From positions 4,230,001-4,294,000 of the forward strand of contig JBBPUQ010000004.1 in NCBI GenBank assembly GCA_038501195.1: a stretch of 64,000 bases of DNA, read 5' to 3'. Every line of letters starts with the position of its first letter. Positions within the stretch are counted from its first letter, which is position 1. A program made the translations under genes and the position numbers. The stretch comes from Nemania diffusa (Eukaryota > Ascomycota > Sordariomycetes > Xylariales > Xylariaceae). This document shows, piece by piece, positions 11,499 to 23,544 of this stretch. The notes below the pieces were generated by a model that worked only from the letters and a program-made list of their open reading frames with translations, searched no databases and was not told the DNA's origin.

Positions 11499-14400
11499 AG
11501 AGCTGAGAGGATAGAATATCCCTTCTATCGGAGGGTAGAAAGGCGATAGGGCAGGGGACGGTGATGAGAAGAGGTAAGGTGCGGACTTGAGTAGCTGGAT
11601 GAGGGTGTTGGTACCGAGTTGATTGGATCTGTGTTCTTGTAGATGGTTGAAGCTAGTAGGGATAACACATGGGGGAGAACCAACGAGAGGCTCTGGGCGG
11701 CATGTGGAACTTATGTAGGTGACATGCATACCCGTTGAAGGCCTCCCAGACTGCCAGTAGCGTCGCTGCTGGTGGAGATGAGCGTTCGTGGGAGACGGGG
11801 AGGCACAAGGGTTGCCGTGCCCATGTCAGCCATCATCACGAGCCTCACACTTTGAAAGGCACGCTTAACCCAAAAACGATCGCCGTGTAAAAAGAATGGG
11901 GGCTATGGCGGGGCCGGGGCGCGGCACCGTGGCTTTTCAAGCCCGGGTTTGCCTGGGTTCATACAAGCGACTTCCCAGGGACTTTGCAAGGGCTGAGAAA
12001 TGGTCCATGGCGAAAGACTAAGTAGGTATCCATGGCGAGAATTGTGGTGGGATGGTCCTGTGCGCTGCTAAAGAGACCTGTTGACCTGCGTCAAGGTCAT
12101 GTCTCAGGCCGGGTCATTCAAGGTCATACATACATCTATGTAGTGTACGAGTGTACATAAGTACGTATCACCAGACCTGGGCTGTTCCCATACTAGGCAG
12201 AGAAGAAACAACTTTTTTCACATTGTAATCGTAAGACTCGCTTTCAAATTTAATTATATAGAAACTCTTATTGGGTTGATCCAGGCACAAACTGGTGGAG
12301 TTCCTACATATACATGTATGTACAGTAGGTCCACTATATGTAAGTTGCCGGCATACCTAGGTAGTGCATATACCCAGGCATGCATGCATGCGCTAACCTA
12401 GAATATTCACATGCAGGGCCGGTTTTGGACTGCGCCAAAATTAGGTACTAAACTTGACTATTCCCATACTATACTCACAATTCGATCAGATTTGATCTAT
12501 AAATTTCGTTTAATAGTAAATACGCAGGTAATAATCAATCTCACGCCTTGCGAATTCGAATTATCTACGTAAGTCTGCCATATGTGGTCTTAGTAGTAGG
12601 TTTTCGTAGGGCTGGGAGTAATATGGGCGGTTAGATATATACTTGCTGGCTATAGCAACAGGTGTAAGAGTAAGCCACCTAGGTAATCTGTAGTCTTATT
12701 ACATAGTAGAAAGCCAATAGTTCGTTTCAAACATCTACCTCGTATTATAGGTTGTTTGATACCTGTGCGTAGTTGAAACATTTATGTGTCTGCAATCCGA
12801 CGTTACTATGCGCCACAGCGTCTAGAACCGTGTCGACAAATAATGAAAAGTGCAAAAACCCTTGATAATTTGCCTATCTGATCTTGAGTACTCCTTTAAG
12901 GTAACAATGCATGAGAATAACTAGGTAGCTACTATTAACACGGCGGCGAGTCACCTTTGCTGTTCCCCGTTTCATCTACACCTTCAACGGAGCACATGAA
13001 ATCATATAATGCCTGGTTCCAACCCCTCCGCCCACCCCCCCCTCCCCTCCATTAACAAAGACCACACGCCACCCAGGGTATCAGATGCTACCCTTGGAAG
13101 CGGCTGCCTTCTTCCAGCCTATTGTTCCTCAGCCTCGGAGGAACAGCTGAGTGAGATCGCTCTCGCCTCCCCAAGTTATTTTTTTGGCCCCCAACTCCTG
13201 ACTCTCAGTGGCCGCACCCACCACCAATTCAGCCCCCAACTCTCATGCCTGTACGCAGTATGCAACAAATTTCTCGAAGATCCTTTGTCGCTGCTGAGTT
13301 TTTATTGCTAGTAAATTTTCTACTTAGAAACAAGGGTCCCAAGGAGGGTCCTCATTTGCCTCTCATACCTCGAGGCCTCCCCGGCCTGCCACTCCATATC
13401 ATCAGGATTCGATATCGACAGTAGTTACTAGCCTACGAACTGACTGGGGTCTATGGTAGAAGTTTCGACTCGCTTAGCGTCCCGTTAGGCAGTTGGGCTA
13501 CTGAGCCCCGGAAATTGGGCTCCCGAAAGCCACAGGTCCTACTTAGTATGTAATTTCAGTCGTGAGTCTTTAACTTACACATGCTTATATGGCGCGGTCT
13601 GCAAAACTATCAAGCCACCAAGCGTACCGCCCATCTCTAAGTTTCATCTCGGAGTTTCCCGACGGCCACATTGCTTTTGAAAACTGTTTCTACTGATAGC
13701 TATTTTCCACTTCGTAAGTACGTGATCGCCTCGAGCGCGTAGAACGACGAGGCTTGACGCCACTTCTCAGTCCACTTACATGTAAACCAATGAATACCCT
13801 AGATACAGCTAATACTAGAACAGTGAATTATCGATACGTAGCTATGTACATTTTCCATGATCAAGTCCATCTGTTGCTTACGTTTAACGCTACGTATAAT
13901 GGTTACATGTGGTTAATGCCCAAACCTTGACATCGTTCTACTTTTGCTCTACAACAGTGGCGTTATGGTATAGTATTGCAGTTCTGTTCCGTGGCACCGT
14001 AACTCCCGTATTACGATTATATTTACGAAAGAAAAGCACCTTCATGCCGTATAGTAGTACTAACGCGCGCCAAGTCAATGCCTAAGAATAGTTCATTTTT
14101 GCCTCAATACCATAATCAGACCATCCTATGTGCGGAGGCTTACCTATTCAAACCTAAGAGCGATGCTCCCAACCTATCACTACACCGATAGCTTATTAAG
14201 CTGCAACTGTCGATGACTTAGCAAAACAACCCAATGAACATAGTACCCCTTGGAAACCAAAATTATCCCATGCTGTGTTTCTTTTGTGATGGCACTATTA
14301 CGGTGACACCAAGCCCCGATTTCGGCTGGAAAGATGCTTCATCAAAAGTGATGATGCAAGAAGACAGAGGTAGTAGTATCGATAGCTGCAAAATAGGGAA

Positions 14401-15155
14401 GTATTATAAACTCACACATCGACAACTGTGCAGCTTCATGATTGGCTGTCGATACCCCGGTCCCCCACTCTATCAGGGTGATCCGTCCCCGAATGTCTTA
14501 TAGTTTATCTAGGGCTGTCGATGCTCCGTTACCGAACCTTAAGCCCACTTCTCATCCCGTAACTATCTAACTGGCCCGATGAAGATCGCGGAGCCACATG
14601 AGTTGGTGTCGTTGGTATAATGCAATATTCTCTCCGGCGGTCGGGTGCATCTCAACCCGGCCGCTTTGATGGACTGCGGGTCGTCGATCTTGACCCCGCT
14701 TTCATGGTCACCGCTTGAGGAGTTGGTAAATAAATATGTGTTCGTGCCTATATATCACAAACTTAATTAAACGTAACACTAACACACGTACGATATAGCA
14801 TGAGTATTACCCAATATATATCGAACACTTCTGCCTATACTCAAACCCCAAATATGTTGTCAAGGTGAGGTGAACGAGACCGAACATAAAAGGCCTCCCC
14901 CGCTGATCGACGGGTCGTGGCAGTTATCTGCTCATGCGCGCGTTATATGCTCGCTTAGCCGGATCGCATCACGAACCATTCCCAATGCCCCTGCGTTCTC
15001 ACGCACCACATTGGTGGATATAAGCATTTATGCCCGGGTCTCCGAGCTCCCCACCGAACACAAAGATATAAGGTGTGGTGTTTCTGTTACCAGAATTTCG
15101 GCTCTGAACAAAATTCTGGTTCCTCAAAACCCCACGTCCCACCAGACTCTTACTC
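11499..15155. other. Intergenic, no gene seen
   Basis: Moderately AT-rich spacer with short unsupported frames, TAGG-type runs and a TGCATGCATGCATG run near 12378. The last few hundred bases presumably include the promoter of the MFS gene. Confidence 0.5.
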
Positions 15156-16770
15156 ATGATGATGCCCGTATCCGAGACCGCTGTAACCACCAAGCCGCCC
15201 TTATCGGCCATTGCTGAAAAGGAGCTCCTCGTCGATAGCGTTACAAATTCTAATGAGGTCATCGTCGACTGGGAGGGGCCCGATGACCCGGCCAACCCCC
15301 TCAACTGGACGTCAGCCCGCAAAACGTTTATCATCGTGATGGTGTCCGCGGTGACATTCAACATTTCTCTGGTGCCCACCATATTCGCCCCGGGCGTACC
15401 GCTGCTGCTCAAGGAGTTCCACAGCGAGAGCAGCGCGCTGGCAAGCTTCGTCCTATCAGCGTACATTGTGCCCTTCGCGGTAGCTCCGTTGTTGCTGGCG
15501 CCCCTGAGCGAGCTCTACGGGCGCAATGTCGTCATGAACGCGGCGAATCTCGGCTTTCTGGTCTTCACCATTGTCTGCGCCGTCAGCAACAGTATCGGGT
15601 TGTTTATCGCCTTTCGCGTGTTCCAGGGCTTGGCGGGATGCGTGCCCCTGGTGCTCGGAGGCGGTATGATCGGAGATCTGATGCCGCCGGAGAAAAGAGG
15701 TCGGGCCTTGAGTGGCTGGCAACTCGGCCCTTTGTTGGTTCGTTCTCCATCTTTGACTGCTTGAGAACTAGATTGCACTTAGAATTTCTAACGAATTTCT
15801 AGGGACCCGTTATTGGACCTGTGACTGGGGGGTACATCGCTCAGAATGTCGGATGGCGTTGGCTATTTTGGCTCGTGGCAATATTGGTTTGCATGCCCTG
15901 CTCTTTCGATCATTTCAATGCTGATATTCTAATTTCTGTTTTTCTCTAGAGCGGGGTTCTGACAGTCCTGTACTTATTAGTCCCTGAGACATACCACTCG
16001 ATCCTGCTTGCACGGAAAGCAGTGCGCCTCCAGAAGGAGGATGGAAATAGGATTTATGTTGCGGCGGGATCCACGAAGAGCACAACAAGTCAGCTGCTCC
16101 TCAGATCGATCGTTCGCCCCCTGAAGATGCTGTCCAGGTCGCCTATCGTTTTGATCCTCTCCTTTCAGTTGGCAGTCGTCTACGGCTATCTGTATATCAT
16201 CTTTACGACCTTCATATTCGTATTTGAAGGCCAGTACATTTCCAGGCGGGTGCGGCGGGGCTCTCCTATCTCGGCCTCGGCATTGGCTTCTTTATCTCGC
16301 TCATTGGCAACGGCTTGACGTCAGATTATATTGCGAAGAAGGAAGCAAAAGGGGGCGAAATCAAACCAGAGAGTCGTCTTACCCCTATGATCATCGGCGT
16401 CCTGCTTATCCCTGCTGGACTCATCTGGTACGGGTGGGCGGCTCAGTACAAGGTTCACTGGATAGTACCCATTCTAGGAACGACGCTTATCGGAATGGGC
16501 GTGAATCTGGTTTGGGTACCTGTTCAATCATATTTGATTGATGCCTTCGGGATCTACTCTGCGAGTGCTCTTGCGGCGAACACGGTTGTCAGATCCATCT
16601 TCGGAGTCCTTCTTCCATTAGCAGGCCAGCCGCTGTACGATAAGTTGGGCCTAGGCTGGGGGAACACCCTACTAGCTTTTATTGCTTTAGCCACGGCGCC
16701 TTTGACTTGGCTTATAATGAAGTACGGAGAACGCATACGGTTGCACCCACGTTTTCAACTAGACCTTTAA
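15156..16770 (+). pseudogene. MFS drug/H+ antiporter-type transporter, one-base frameshift
   Basis: Encodes a 12-helix major facilitator of the DHA1 type (multidrug/polyamine proton antiporters, plasma membrane). Exons: 15156-15737, 15803-15886 and 15950-16770; both introns are phase 0 with GTTCGT and GTTTGC donors. Seen: the N-terminal signature DWEGPDDPANPLNW, the motif A region APLSELYGRNV after helix 2, the motif C-like segment [12 protein letters not shown] directly after intron 1, and a C-terminal half ending TWLIMKYGERIR. The reading frame shifts at about 16237. Upstream reads FVFEGQY; the continuing homologous frame (AGAAGLSYLGLGIGFF) is recovered only if one base has been lost there. 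The remainder to the stop at 16768 is intact. Either the gene is recently inactivated or this is an assembly error. Substrate unknown. Confidence 0.85.
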
Positions 16771-17607
16771 AGCTCTTTCAACCCGGACCTCTGATTGCTG
16801 AATAGGGAAGCAAAGGATAGAATTTTAACTTATAGATTAGCGGATTCGCGTTTAGCTATAAGAAGCGGTTGGCAATATCATCTATAGACTCACTATTACC
16901 TTGAAATCCCAAGTTAGCACAATTCTAGAGGAAGAAGTAGAACATAAAGGACTTTGGGCTTCACTGGTATATTTTGGTTCTAGGACAACTAAATATTATA
17001 TATAAGATGTCGCATACAATATAGACCGTTATTACTGCAGGAGTATTAACGGCGTCGTTTTTCCTCCGTCACATAAGACTAGTGACATATAGAATTAAGG
17101 CTTAGAGAAAGGAGTCTATTGAGAAGCAATGCCATCCTGAGCAGCAAACGCGAGTAATTATATATATATTATGACTAGTTTATATTCAAAAAAACACTTA
17201 TCGCACATTATTGAAAGCAGGGCTATTGAGTTTAACCATTCGCTCACTTAACTTGGAACCTAGTAATAAGCGCGGAGTATGGTTATTACAAGCATCATTC
17301 CGATAGGTGGACAATAGCCTCCTAGCATAGATGTATATAAAAAACAGTGCATACGACTAAGGTACAAATAAATAGTTCACTGATGTCCTGTTTTTCTCAT
17401 CTACGGGAGTATAACTTGTGACAATTTGGCGTTCACTCTTATTTACCCCCTAATTAGGCCTTTAGTCATTTAAGTTACTTAGTTTAGTAAGATTGCGCCG
17501 ATTTAGAATCTCACTCTATCCAATATCTTCAGTAGTCATCCCACAACATTCAACAGTTTTGTTTGTCCTCCAACTCTAGCGAAGGGGTGTTTAGTATATC
17601 CCTGAGA
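16771..17607. other. Intergenic, no gene seen
   Basis: AT-rich spacer between the 3' ends of the MFS gene and the convergent hydrolase gene. No frames of note. Confidence 0.5.
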
Positions 17608-19023
17608 TCATGTGACATCGCCTTGCTCGGTCTTATTCTTGTTATCTTTCTCGATCCAACCCCCAATTAATTTTGAGATGGATCCATAGCCTGTTTCCCC
17701 GCTACTAAACGCGGCCATTTCTAGATATGGCTTGCGGATGAGGATTGGCATGGCGTGGGGAACCGTGCTCCATTCAGGCAAGATGGTCTGTTCAGTAAAG
17801 TTAGATCACATGAGGAAATCTGGTGAGGTGGCCATCTATGCTTGGCCAAATACTTACCAGCTTATCCTCAGAATTCGAAGGGGAGGACACTGGGAAGCAG
17901 GATGCGATTCGATCCTGCCATTTTCCCCCCTTTGTCATGAGGAAGAGCTTCTTCTGCATTTCTGCGATAGGCTTAAAATGATGACTCAGGCTTGTCATAT
18001 CTTCGAGCGGAGCCTTGCCGAGTTTCAATGACCTCCCGATGCCCTTGATCGCTTCTACATTTTTCCCCCCTGATTGCGTGGTTGTTTGGATAATAATATT
18101 AGCCCACTGCCTCAGTCCATTCGGAAAGTGTGGCGTTCCAAACAAAACCAGCCCTTTAATGACATCGGAGGCGTCGGGTTTGCCAAGTTCATTAAGGCTG
18201 TCAGCTTTGACAAGGTTGTCGGGTTTGTCGGGCTTGTCGGAATTGTCAGGGTTTTCAGGTTTGTGAATATTTACAATGACCTGGTACAGTTGTTAATATT
18301 ACCATTTATATCTGTTGATCAAATTATGATGAATAAAACCGAATTAGAGGATGTAACGAACATTGGAAGTCATACTTGCTCGCACAAAAGACCGCCATAA
18401 CCGTAACCAACTAGTATTAGGCACGGTGCCGTCCTTTTGTAGAATTTAGGATTAGTGACCATATTTTCTAGGTCTTTAGACCGCCGTGAGAAGGTTGCAA
18501 TGGATATGTTCTTTTCCAAGGCTTCTATAGCATCTGTTCGGGTCTTGTGGGTGGCGACAGCATCGTTAGGGTAGGTGAACTCGAAAACATTGACGTTCAG
18601 TATTTCTAGCGGCCAGGAGAAATCGTTTGGCCCATCTTTGTGTTCTTGGGTATATTTCCAGTCTCTGTGCTCCCCTGGAGATTTAGAGATGTCCCCAACG
18701 AGTATAATACTATGTTCTAGTTAGCAATAGAAGTAGTTGGGAGCTTTGCTATCCCTCCTGGTGGACAAGAACAGAGCCGTGTAAGATATCTGCGATACAG
18801 TTTGGGTATAATAGGATCACTCAGTTCGAACAACATAAACGTACTCTGCAATGGGATTGGCTTGTTTTTCGCCCCAAGGAATTAGGTCACACTCGGAGGA
18901 CACGCTAGAGCTCGACTGTCCCTCTGCCGAAGGCTGACCTGGCTGCGTCATATGCGTCATATCTGATTGAGCGCGCCGCAGAAACTTGAACTTTGAAGAG
19001 AAGTATATGAATATATTCTTCAT
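17608..19023 (-). CDS. Alpha/beta-hydrolase-fold protein with Gly in place of the nucleophile
   Basis: Model: complement(join(17608..17787,17858..18280,18376..18709,18845..19023)), 371 residues. All three introns have GT-AG ends; the first has a CTAAC branch site. The fold is that of fungal serine-esterase-like proteins (DUF676/SesB type) often found as effector modules of NLR-like proteins. Visible: NPIADIILVGD (strand 1, about 56-66), WPLEILNVNVFEFTY, the elbow LVGYGYGGLL at about 159-168, KGLVLFGTPHF at about 213-223, and a late STVPHAMPIL segment. In active relatives the elbow reads G-H-S-x-G-G; here Ser is Gly at residue 163, so hydrolase activity is doubtful. No NACHT or repeat domain follows; the stop is clean. 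The N-terminus may extend through a further exon near 19095-19200 (a frame reading SFRIAELSVFALGVSIK, donor at about 19097, spliceable in frame before residue 1), so the start is uncertain. Confidence 0.75.
18216..18260 (-). repeat. Nine-base coding minisatellite in the hydrolase gene
   Basis: Five consecutive 9-nt units of TTGTCGGG(T/C) type on the plus strand, encoding Asp-Lys-Pro/Asp-Asn-Pro-like triplets on the minus strand. They form a flexible insertion between the nucleophile-elbow helix and the next core strand of the hydrolase fold. Confidence 0.75.
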
Positions 19024-19622
19024 GAAAGAGCGGGCTAAGCTGCGACTAATAGCAGGGTATTATAAAATGATGTTAAAGGGGTGGTAAGAAAGAAAGTACC
19101 CTTGATGCTGACTCCAAGGGCGAAGACGGACAGCTCCGCTATCCTGAATGACGCAGAAGCTGCGCCACTGCGCAGAAGCAACCTCGGGTAACTGGGAGGG
19201 TGTGATAGAGGGTGTGATGGAACATCAGCTGAGCAAGGAGGGCTCACGTAGAATTTGGACACTGCGAAGGTTCTTCGTTAGGATGTTGGGTGGTTTCAAC
19301 TAGGCAGGAAAGTAGTAAGGACATTTATCTGAAAATAATCTAATCCATGGATGATATACTCAGTGAATAATACTGCTACAGATAATCAGGATCATTAGAC
19401 AAGGGGGCCCCGACGCTATTGGACTCTGTTCTAATCACAGCTTCGTCTCTTACTACGATCTAGTATCGTAAATCTAGAAGTCAGGCTTTTTAGATACGTG
19501 TACATGTGCTCAGATAACAGGATAGTAGGCTACCACGTACTCAATCATTTTGAGCCCCTTTTATAATTTCTGCACCTTTTCCTCGCATGATCTTGTGTGT
19601 CATGCTGCTAGTGGTGGATAAA
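19024..19622. other. Upstream region of the hydrolase gene
   Basis: It may contain one extra 5' exon of the hydrolase gene. An open minus-strand frame at 19035-19262 reads SASFRIAELSVFALGVSIK and can be spliced in frame to residue 1. It has no ATG of its own, so a further exon or an alternative start would be needed. Confidence 0.35.
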
Positions 19623-19979
19623 TCACCCAGCGACCCTGCAATAAAATGTAATCCATCTAATAATACTACTCATGCTGGAGTGACTAGGATGTAGTTTTAA
19701 ATAAAGCCGCATCAACAAGAGACCGAGTGGTGGTGATGCCGCACATGTAGCTCTATTGAAGGTCTTTTTGGGTACCCAACTTTGCCAAGTCAATGTTGAC
19801 TTCTCCTGCTCGATACTTTTCCTCATTGTATCGGTTAGGCGTGCTAGGATGGGACATGCCTGACATACCGCTCTTTTGAAGAGATGGCATACAGAGCAGC
19901 TGCCGGGAATGTATTGAAATGGCGTCTCATTGAGTGAGATGTGCAGATGTGGTAACGTCGGAGTAGACGTACTGTCCAT
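19623..19979 (-). other. Possible small gene, Cys-rich, unrecognised
   Basis: An ATG-started frame of 118 codons. The first 75 residues look protein-like and include a CSVCHLFKRAVCQAC segment (CxxC then CxxC); the remainder looks like read-through into non-coding sequence. It may be the first exon of an unrecognised gene or a chance frame. Confidence 0.25.
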
Positions 19980-20843
19980 GTCACGCCGAATCAAAGAAAG
20001 AACCTACCAAGCCGGTGAGCAAGTTGAGTAAGCAAAAATAAGCGACGAGTCGTGGCACTTTTACACCGGACGTTGGAAGAACAGGTATCGATTCCGTTGA
20101 CTGGCTCGCTTATTCTATTATATGAAGATTTTCACCGCCGCTTGTAGTTTCTCAGCTCATGCGGTTCTTAACACGAGGCTTCCTGTAGATAAGGACATCA
20201 CAACCAATTAAATTCTTGGGCCCGAACAGGTTGGTCACGTTTTAAAATTTCAGGAAACACTTTGCGGTATTTGTAGAATTTGTATCAAGTATCAGTCCAG
20301 CCTTGTCTCTTTTCCCCACAACCCATGGTGGCGCAGATGGACTGGCAGAGCCTCACAGCTTCCTAGTCAGGAAGGAGAATTTTAACCCTATACCTGCACA
20401 AGGCGACGAGCGTACCATTCGGGCACGTGTAGCACGTCTCGCCAGAAGTTTCTCAAAACAGGTTTCCTAATCTGCTCTTTATTGCTGACAATGTTCCATT
20501 GCGGCTAATGTATTGCATTGCGAACTAAGGAATCGACGTGCTTGAAAAGTGATGCGAGCGTGTACATATACCGACTTAAACAGTGCTTCCCCGATATCTA
20601 ACGGAGTACCTTTACATACTGAGGTACTTTAGACTCTAGTTACAGGTAGTTAAGAACGGAGGTGGCGCAAAGGATAAGGACTGTTGGTGGACGCAACACA
20701 GCACAATACTACATATTGGCAAAGCATCCCCCAGAAGCTAGGCTTGGTGTAAATTATATCTATTGGTTAAGTTTGCTTGACTTTTTAGGCACCAACACTA
20801 TCGAGGGAGCAACCGCAGCAACCAGGTGAAACCTACCTACAAG

Positions 20844-22670
20844 ATGGTAGATGCGATGCATCGCAGAAGAATCATAGTCTGCTGCGACGGCACTGCCCAC
20901 TCAGCGATCAAAGGAGATATCGTGCACCCATACACCAATGTGGCTCGACTTGCTCGCTGTATCAGGACCCAGAGTTCTTGTGGATGTCCTCAGATTGTCG
21001 GGTATGTATCAGGTATTGGAACATCGGCTGGCAACCCAGTGAACACGTATCTTCAGGGAACCGGTATTGGTCTGTACTCTCAGTTTTTCTTGCTCTCAGT
21101 TTCCTTTATGCTCGGTTTTCTTTATAATACTATCTTTAGCTAATTATTGCGACCTATAGGGATCGGCGAGAAAATCAAAGAAGCTTATAGCTTTATCTGC
21201 CATAACTATTACAGTGATGAAAACTTCAATCAAGACGGGGGAGAAGCTGAGATATTTTTGATCGGGTTTTCTAGAGGCGCATTTATTGCGAGATGTGTCG
21301 CAGACCTCATTGAGAAATGTGGTGTTTTAAAAAAGCTAGGTATCCACTACCTGCCAGATGTTTATAACCTCTGGCGAAAGAAGAATAAGGACCAAAACGA
21401 GGTCAGAAAAACTACACAGCGTATTCTCGCCGACCCTAAGTATGTACACCAAGGCGTCCACATAAAGGTTTGTGCCGTCTGGGACACCGTCGCATCTCTT
21501 GGCTATATTTCAACACACCTAGGCATTACGGAACGACGAAAGTTACGCACGCTAGACTTCGTTAACTCCAATTTGGGCAACAGTATCGACCACGCCATTC
21601 AAGCTCTTTCGCTCCACGAACACCGACGCCCTTTTTTTCCTATTGTGTGGAAACTTCCGGATCACGATACAAGTAACGAGAGGAACGGCAAGCCACGATT
21701 ACAGCAGTGTTGGTTCACGGGCTACCACTCCGACATCGGCGGGGGGAGACCGGGTGAGGGTCTGGCACATTTCCCGCTTGCGTGGATGATTTCAAAGCTC
21801 GCGGCTTTCTTGGACTTTGATACTTCTAATTTCTGGAATCCTCGGCCAGAGGATGATCCTCGGCTAAAAAGGGGACGGGCGGGTTCGAAGGCAAAACGTG
21901 CTCCATTCAGTATGTGCCCTATTCTTACTGTTCAGAACGTTCTTTCGTTTTAGGAGCTTGATTCCTTGAGGCTTAATACTAATCATGGAAACAATTTTCT
22001 ACTTATAGAGGAAAACATACAGGAGGTCAAAGACCCAATGTCAAAGATATACCGGCTCACTGGCTCTCACTACCGGAAACCAGCACGACACTTTTGGCTT
22101 TCTAATCCGAAAACTTGTGAGCCTCACAAATATAGATCATTTGAGACTATACACTTCACTGTTCGTATCTTCGATAAGGAGAGAGAGGAAAACAAGATTA
22201 TAGCACGGTCTAAGATGATGGAAGGTGCAACATTCCGGAAGAGACAGTGGCGTTTCAAGGTGCTCCCACCCCGGTCGCCGTGGTACCGGTGCCAACTACC
22301 GAAGATTTGGAAGAAGCCAGCTAACCAAGTCATTACGAGATATCCAATGGGTGTAGCTAACGTGGATGTAATGGAGCAAAATCTCATACAGAAGTGGGTT
22401 GATGGTGAAATTTACGCCTCGGGTGGAATACGCATGGACAACCAAGAAACTGAGAGCAGCCAGGATGATAATTCAGGCCGGGAAAGCTTTGAAGCTAAAG
22501 AAACGAATACCGCTCATCGTGGGCATACAACCTTCACGATAATGCTATTTGCGTTAGCATATATAGCGCAGAAGCAACAAAAAGATACTAGCGATGAGTT
22601 GGATGATGCTGACGATAAGTCGGACATAGATTATGTGCTTGAGAATAGGTCAGATGTTGATTTAGTATAG
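20844..22670 (+). CDS. DUF2235 alpha/beta hydrolase (Tle1-like fold)
   Basis: Model: join(20844..21063,21160..21909,22009..22670), 543 residues. Introns are 96 and 99 bp; the second has a TACTAAT branch site. The family is predicted serine hydrolase/phospholipase, related in fold to bacterial Tle1 effectors and widespread in fungi as stand-alone proteins. Seen: N-terminal RRIIVCCDGTAHS (strand 1 with the CDGT motif), nucleophile elbow IGFSRGAFIAR (GFSRGA about 109-114), VWDTVASLG (about 180-188), and GYHSDIGGG (about 261-269), which carries the predicted catalytic Asp. All core motifs are intact. The C-terminal 100 residues are family-divergent and end in an acidic tail. I chose the ATG at 20844 because upstream codons carry no ATG in frame. 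Cytosolic location is likely; no signal peptide. Physiological substrate unknown. It lies beside another hydrolase-fold gene and a kinase relic. Confidence 0.88.
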
Positions 22671-22869
22671 AATTAGGAAAGCTAAAGCTTTCGCCTCTTT
22701 TAAAGGGTCTTCATGTGTTTTATGATCGTGTAGTAGACATCCCAAAGCATATCCCGGTGCCATCTTGTAAAATAAGAATCAATTTTGTCATACGTTTCTC
22801 AATGTATGATACAAGTAGGCTTATTATACCTTGGCAAGGCTCGACTCTATTGTTTTTTTTTAATACGAT

Positions 22870-23425
22870 GTTTTAGGAAAATTAAGACGTCGATGGAAAA
22901 ATGGAGGCCCAACGAGAGGGGCCACACTAACACCGTACAGTCAGGATAACAGCGGCACACGTGTGCCAGGCCGAAGTCGGTGAGTAGTATATTTCCTTTG
23001 TATACGAGACAGTTTTAGGGCTTGATGTCGTGGTGCATGATGCCCCTCGAATGAATGTACGCAACGGAGCTGGGAAGCGTAGAGAGAGAGCGCAAGAGGG
23101 TGGGGTTGTCAAGAACGTTGGGGTCTACATCAAGATGAGGGTCGCGCGGTACGCTCTCATGAAATGATTCAAGTCGCCGTCGCTGGCCACCGGTTCCATG
23201 ATGAGCACTAGCTTTTCTAAACCCAGGTCTAGCGGGTTCGGATCGTCATCGAAGCTGCCCTTCCCTACTACATAAGCGATCATGGCCTTGATGATATACG
23301 AGTTATGTTGTAGCTTTAGAATGGTCTTGAGTTCTAACTTGACCTGGATTTTGCAGAGCTGCCCTAGAGGCCTGAGGGGAACATCGTCCTCACACGGATA
23401 CCTGGGTAGGTCCTCGTCCTAGGGG
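22870..23425 (-). pseudogene. Protein kinase domain fragment, disabled
   Basis: Minus-strand reading gives a eukaryotic protein kinase core in two frames. The first (about 23425-23140) covers the helix C region VKLELKTILKLQHNSYIIK through the hinge KLVLIMEPVASDGDL. A frameshift near 23140-23190 moves to a second frame with LPSSVAYIHSRGIMHHDIKP, an in-frame TAA, then NCLVYKGNILLTDFGLAH (DFG present). The TAA sits where HRDIKPxN kinases carry the variable residue before Asn, and CAA-to-TAA is a CpA transition typical of RIP. The Gly-rich loop and the C-lobe beyond DFG+10 are absent. This is a relic of a Ser/Thr kinase of the type found in fungal accessory regions, not a functional gene. Confidence 0.8.
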
Positions 23426-23544
23426 AGATAGGGTTATTGCGATATGCCATTTTCAAGTCTCGTTTATATTTCCGAAACATGTTATCTGTTTTCTGTAAGT
23501 CATATGTGATCTTTAGACGCTTGAGCTCGGTCATCTACACCAAA

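Noticed and set aside
10990..11549. Plus-strand frames opposite the second coiled-coil gene
   Set aside because: Antisense shadows of GC-rich coding sequence, with runs of Arg and Ser.
13009..13311. 100-codon plus-strand frame
   Set aside because: ATG present, but composition is low-complexity Pro/Ser with no motif or splice context.
14234..14503. 89-codon plus-strand frame upstream of the MFS gene
   Set aside because: No similarity or coding bias visible; likely promoter DNA.
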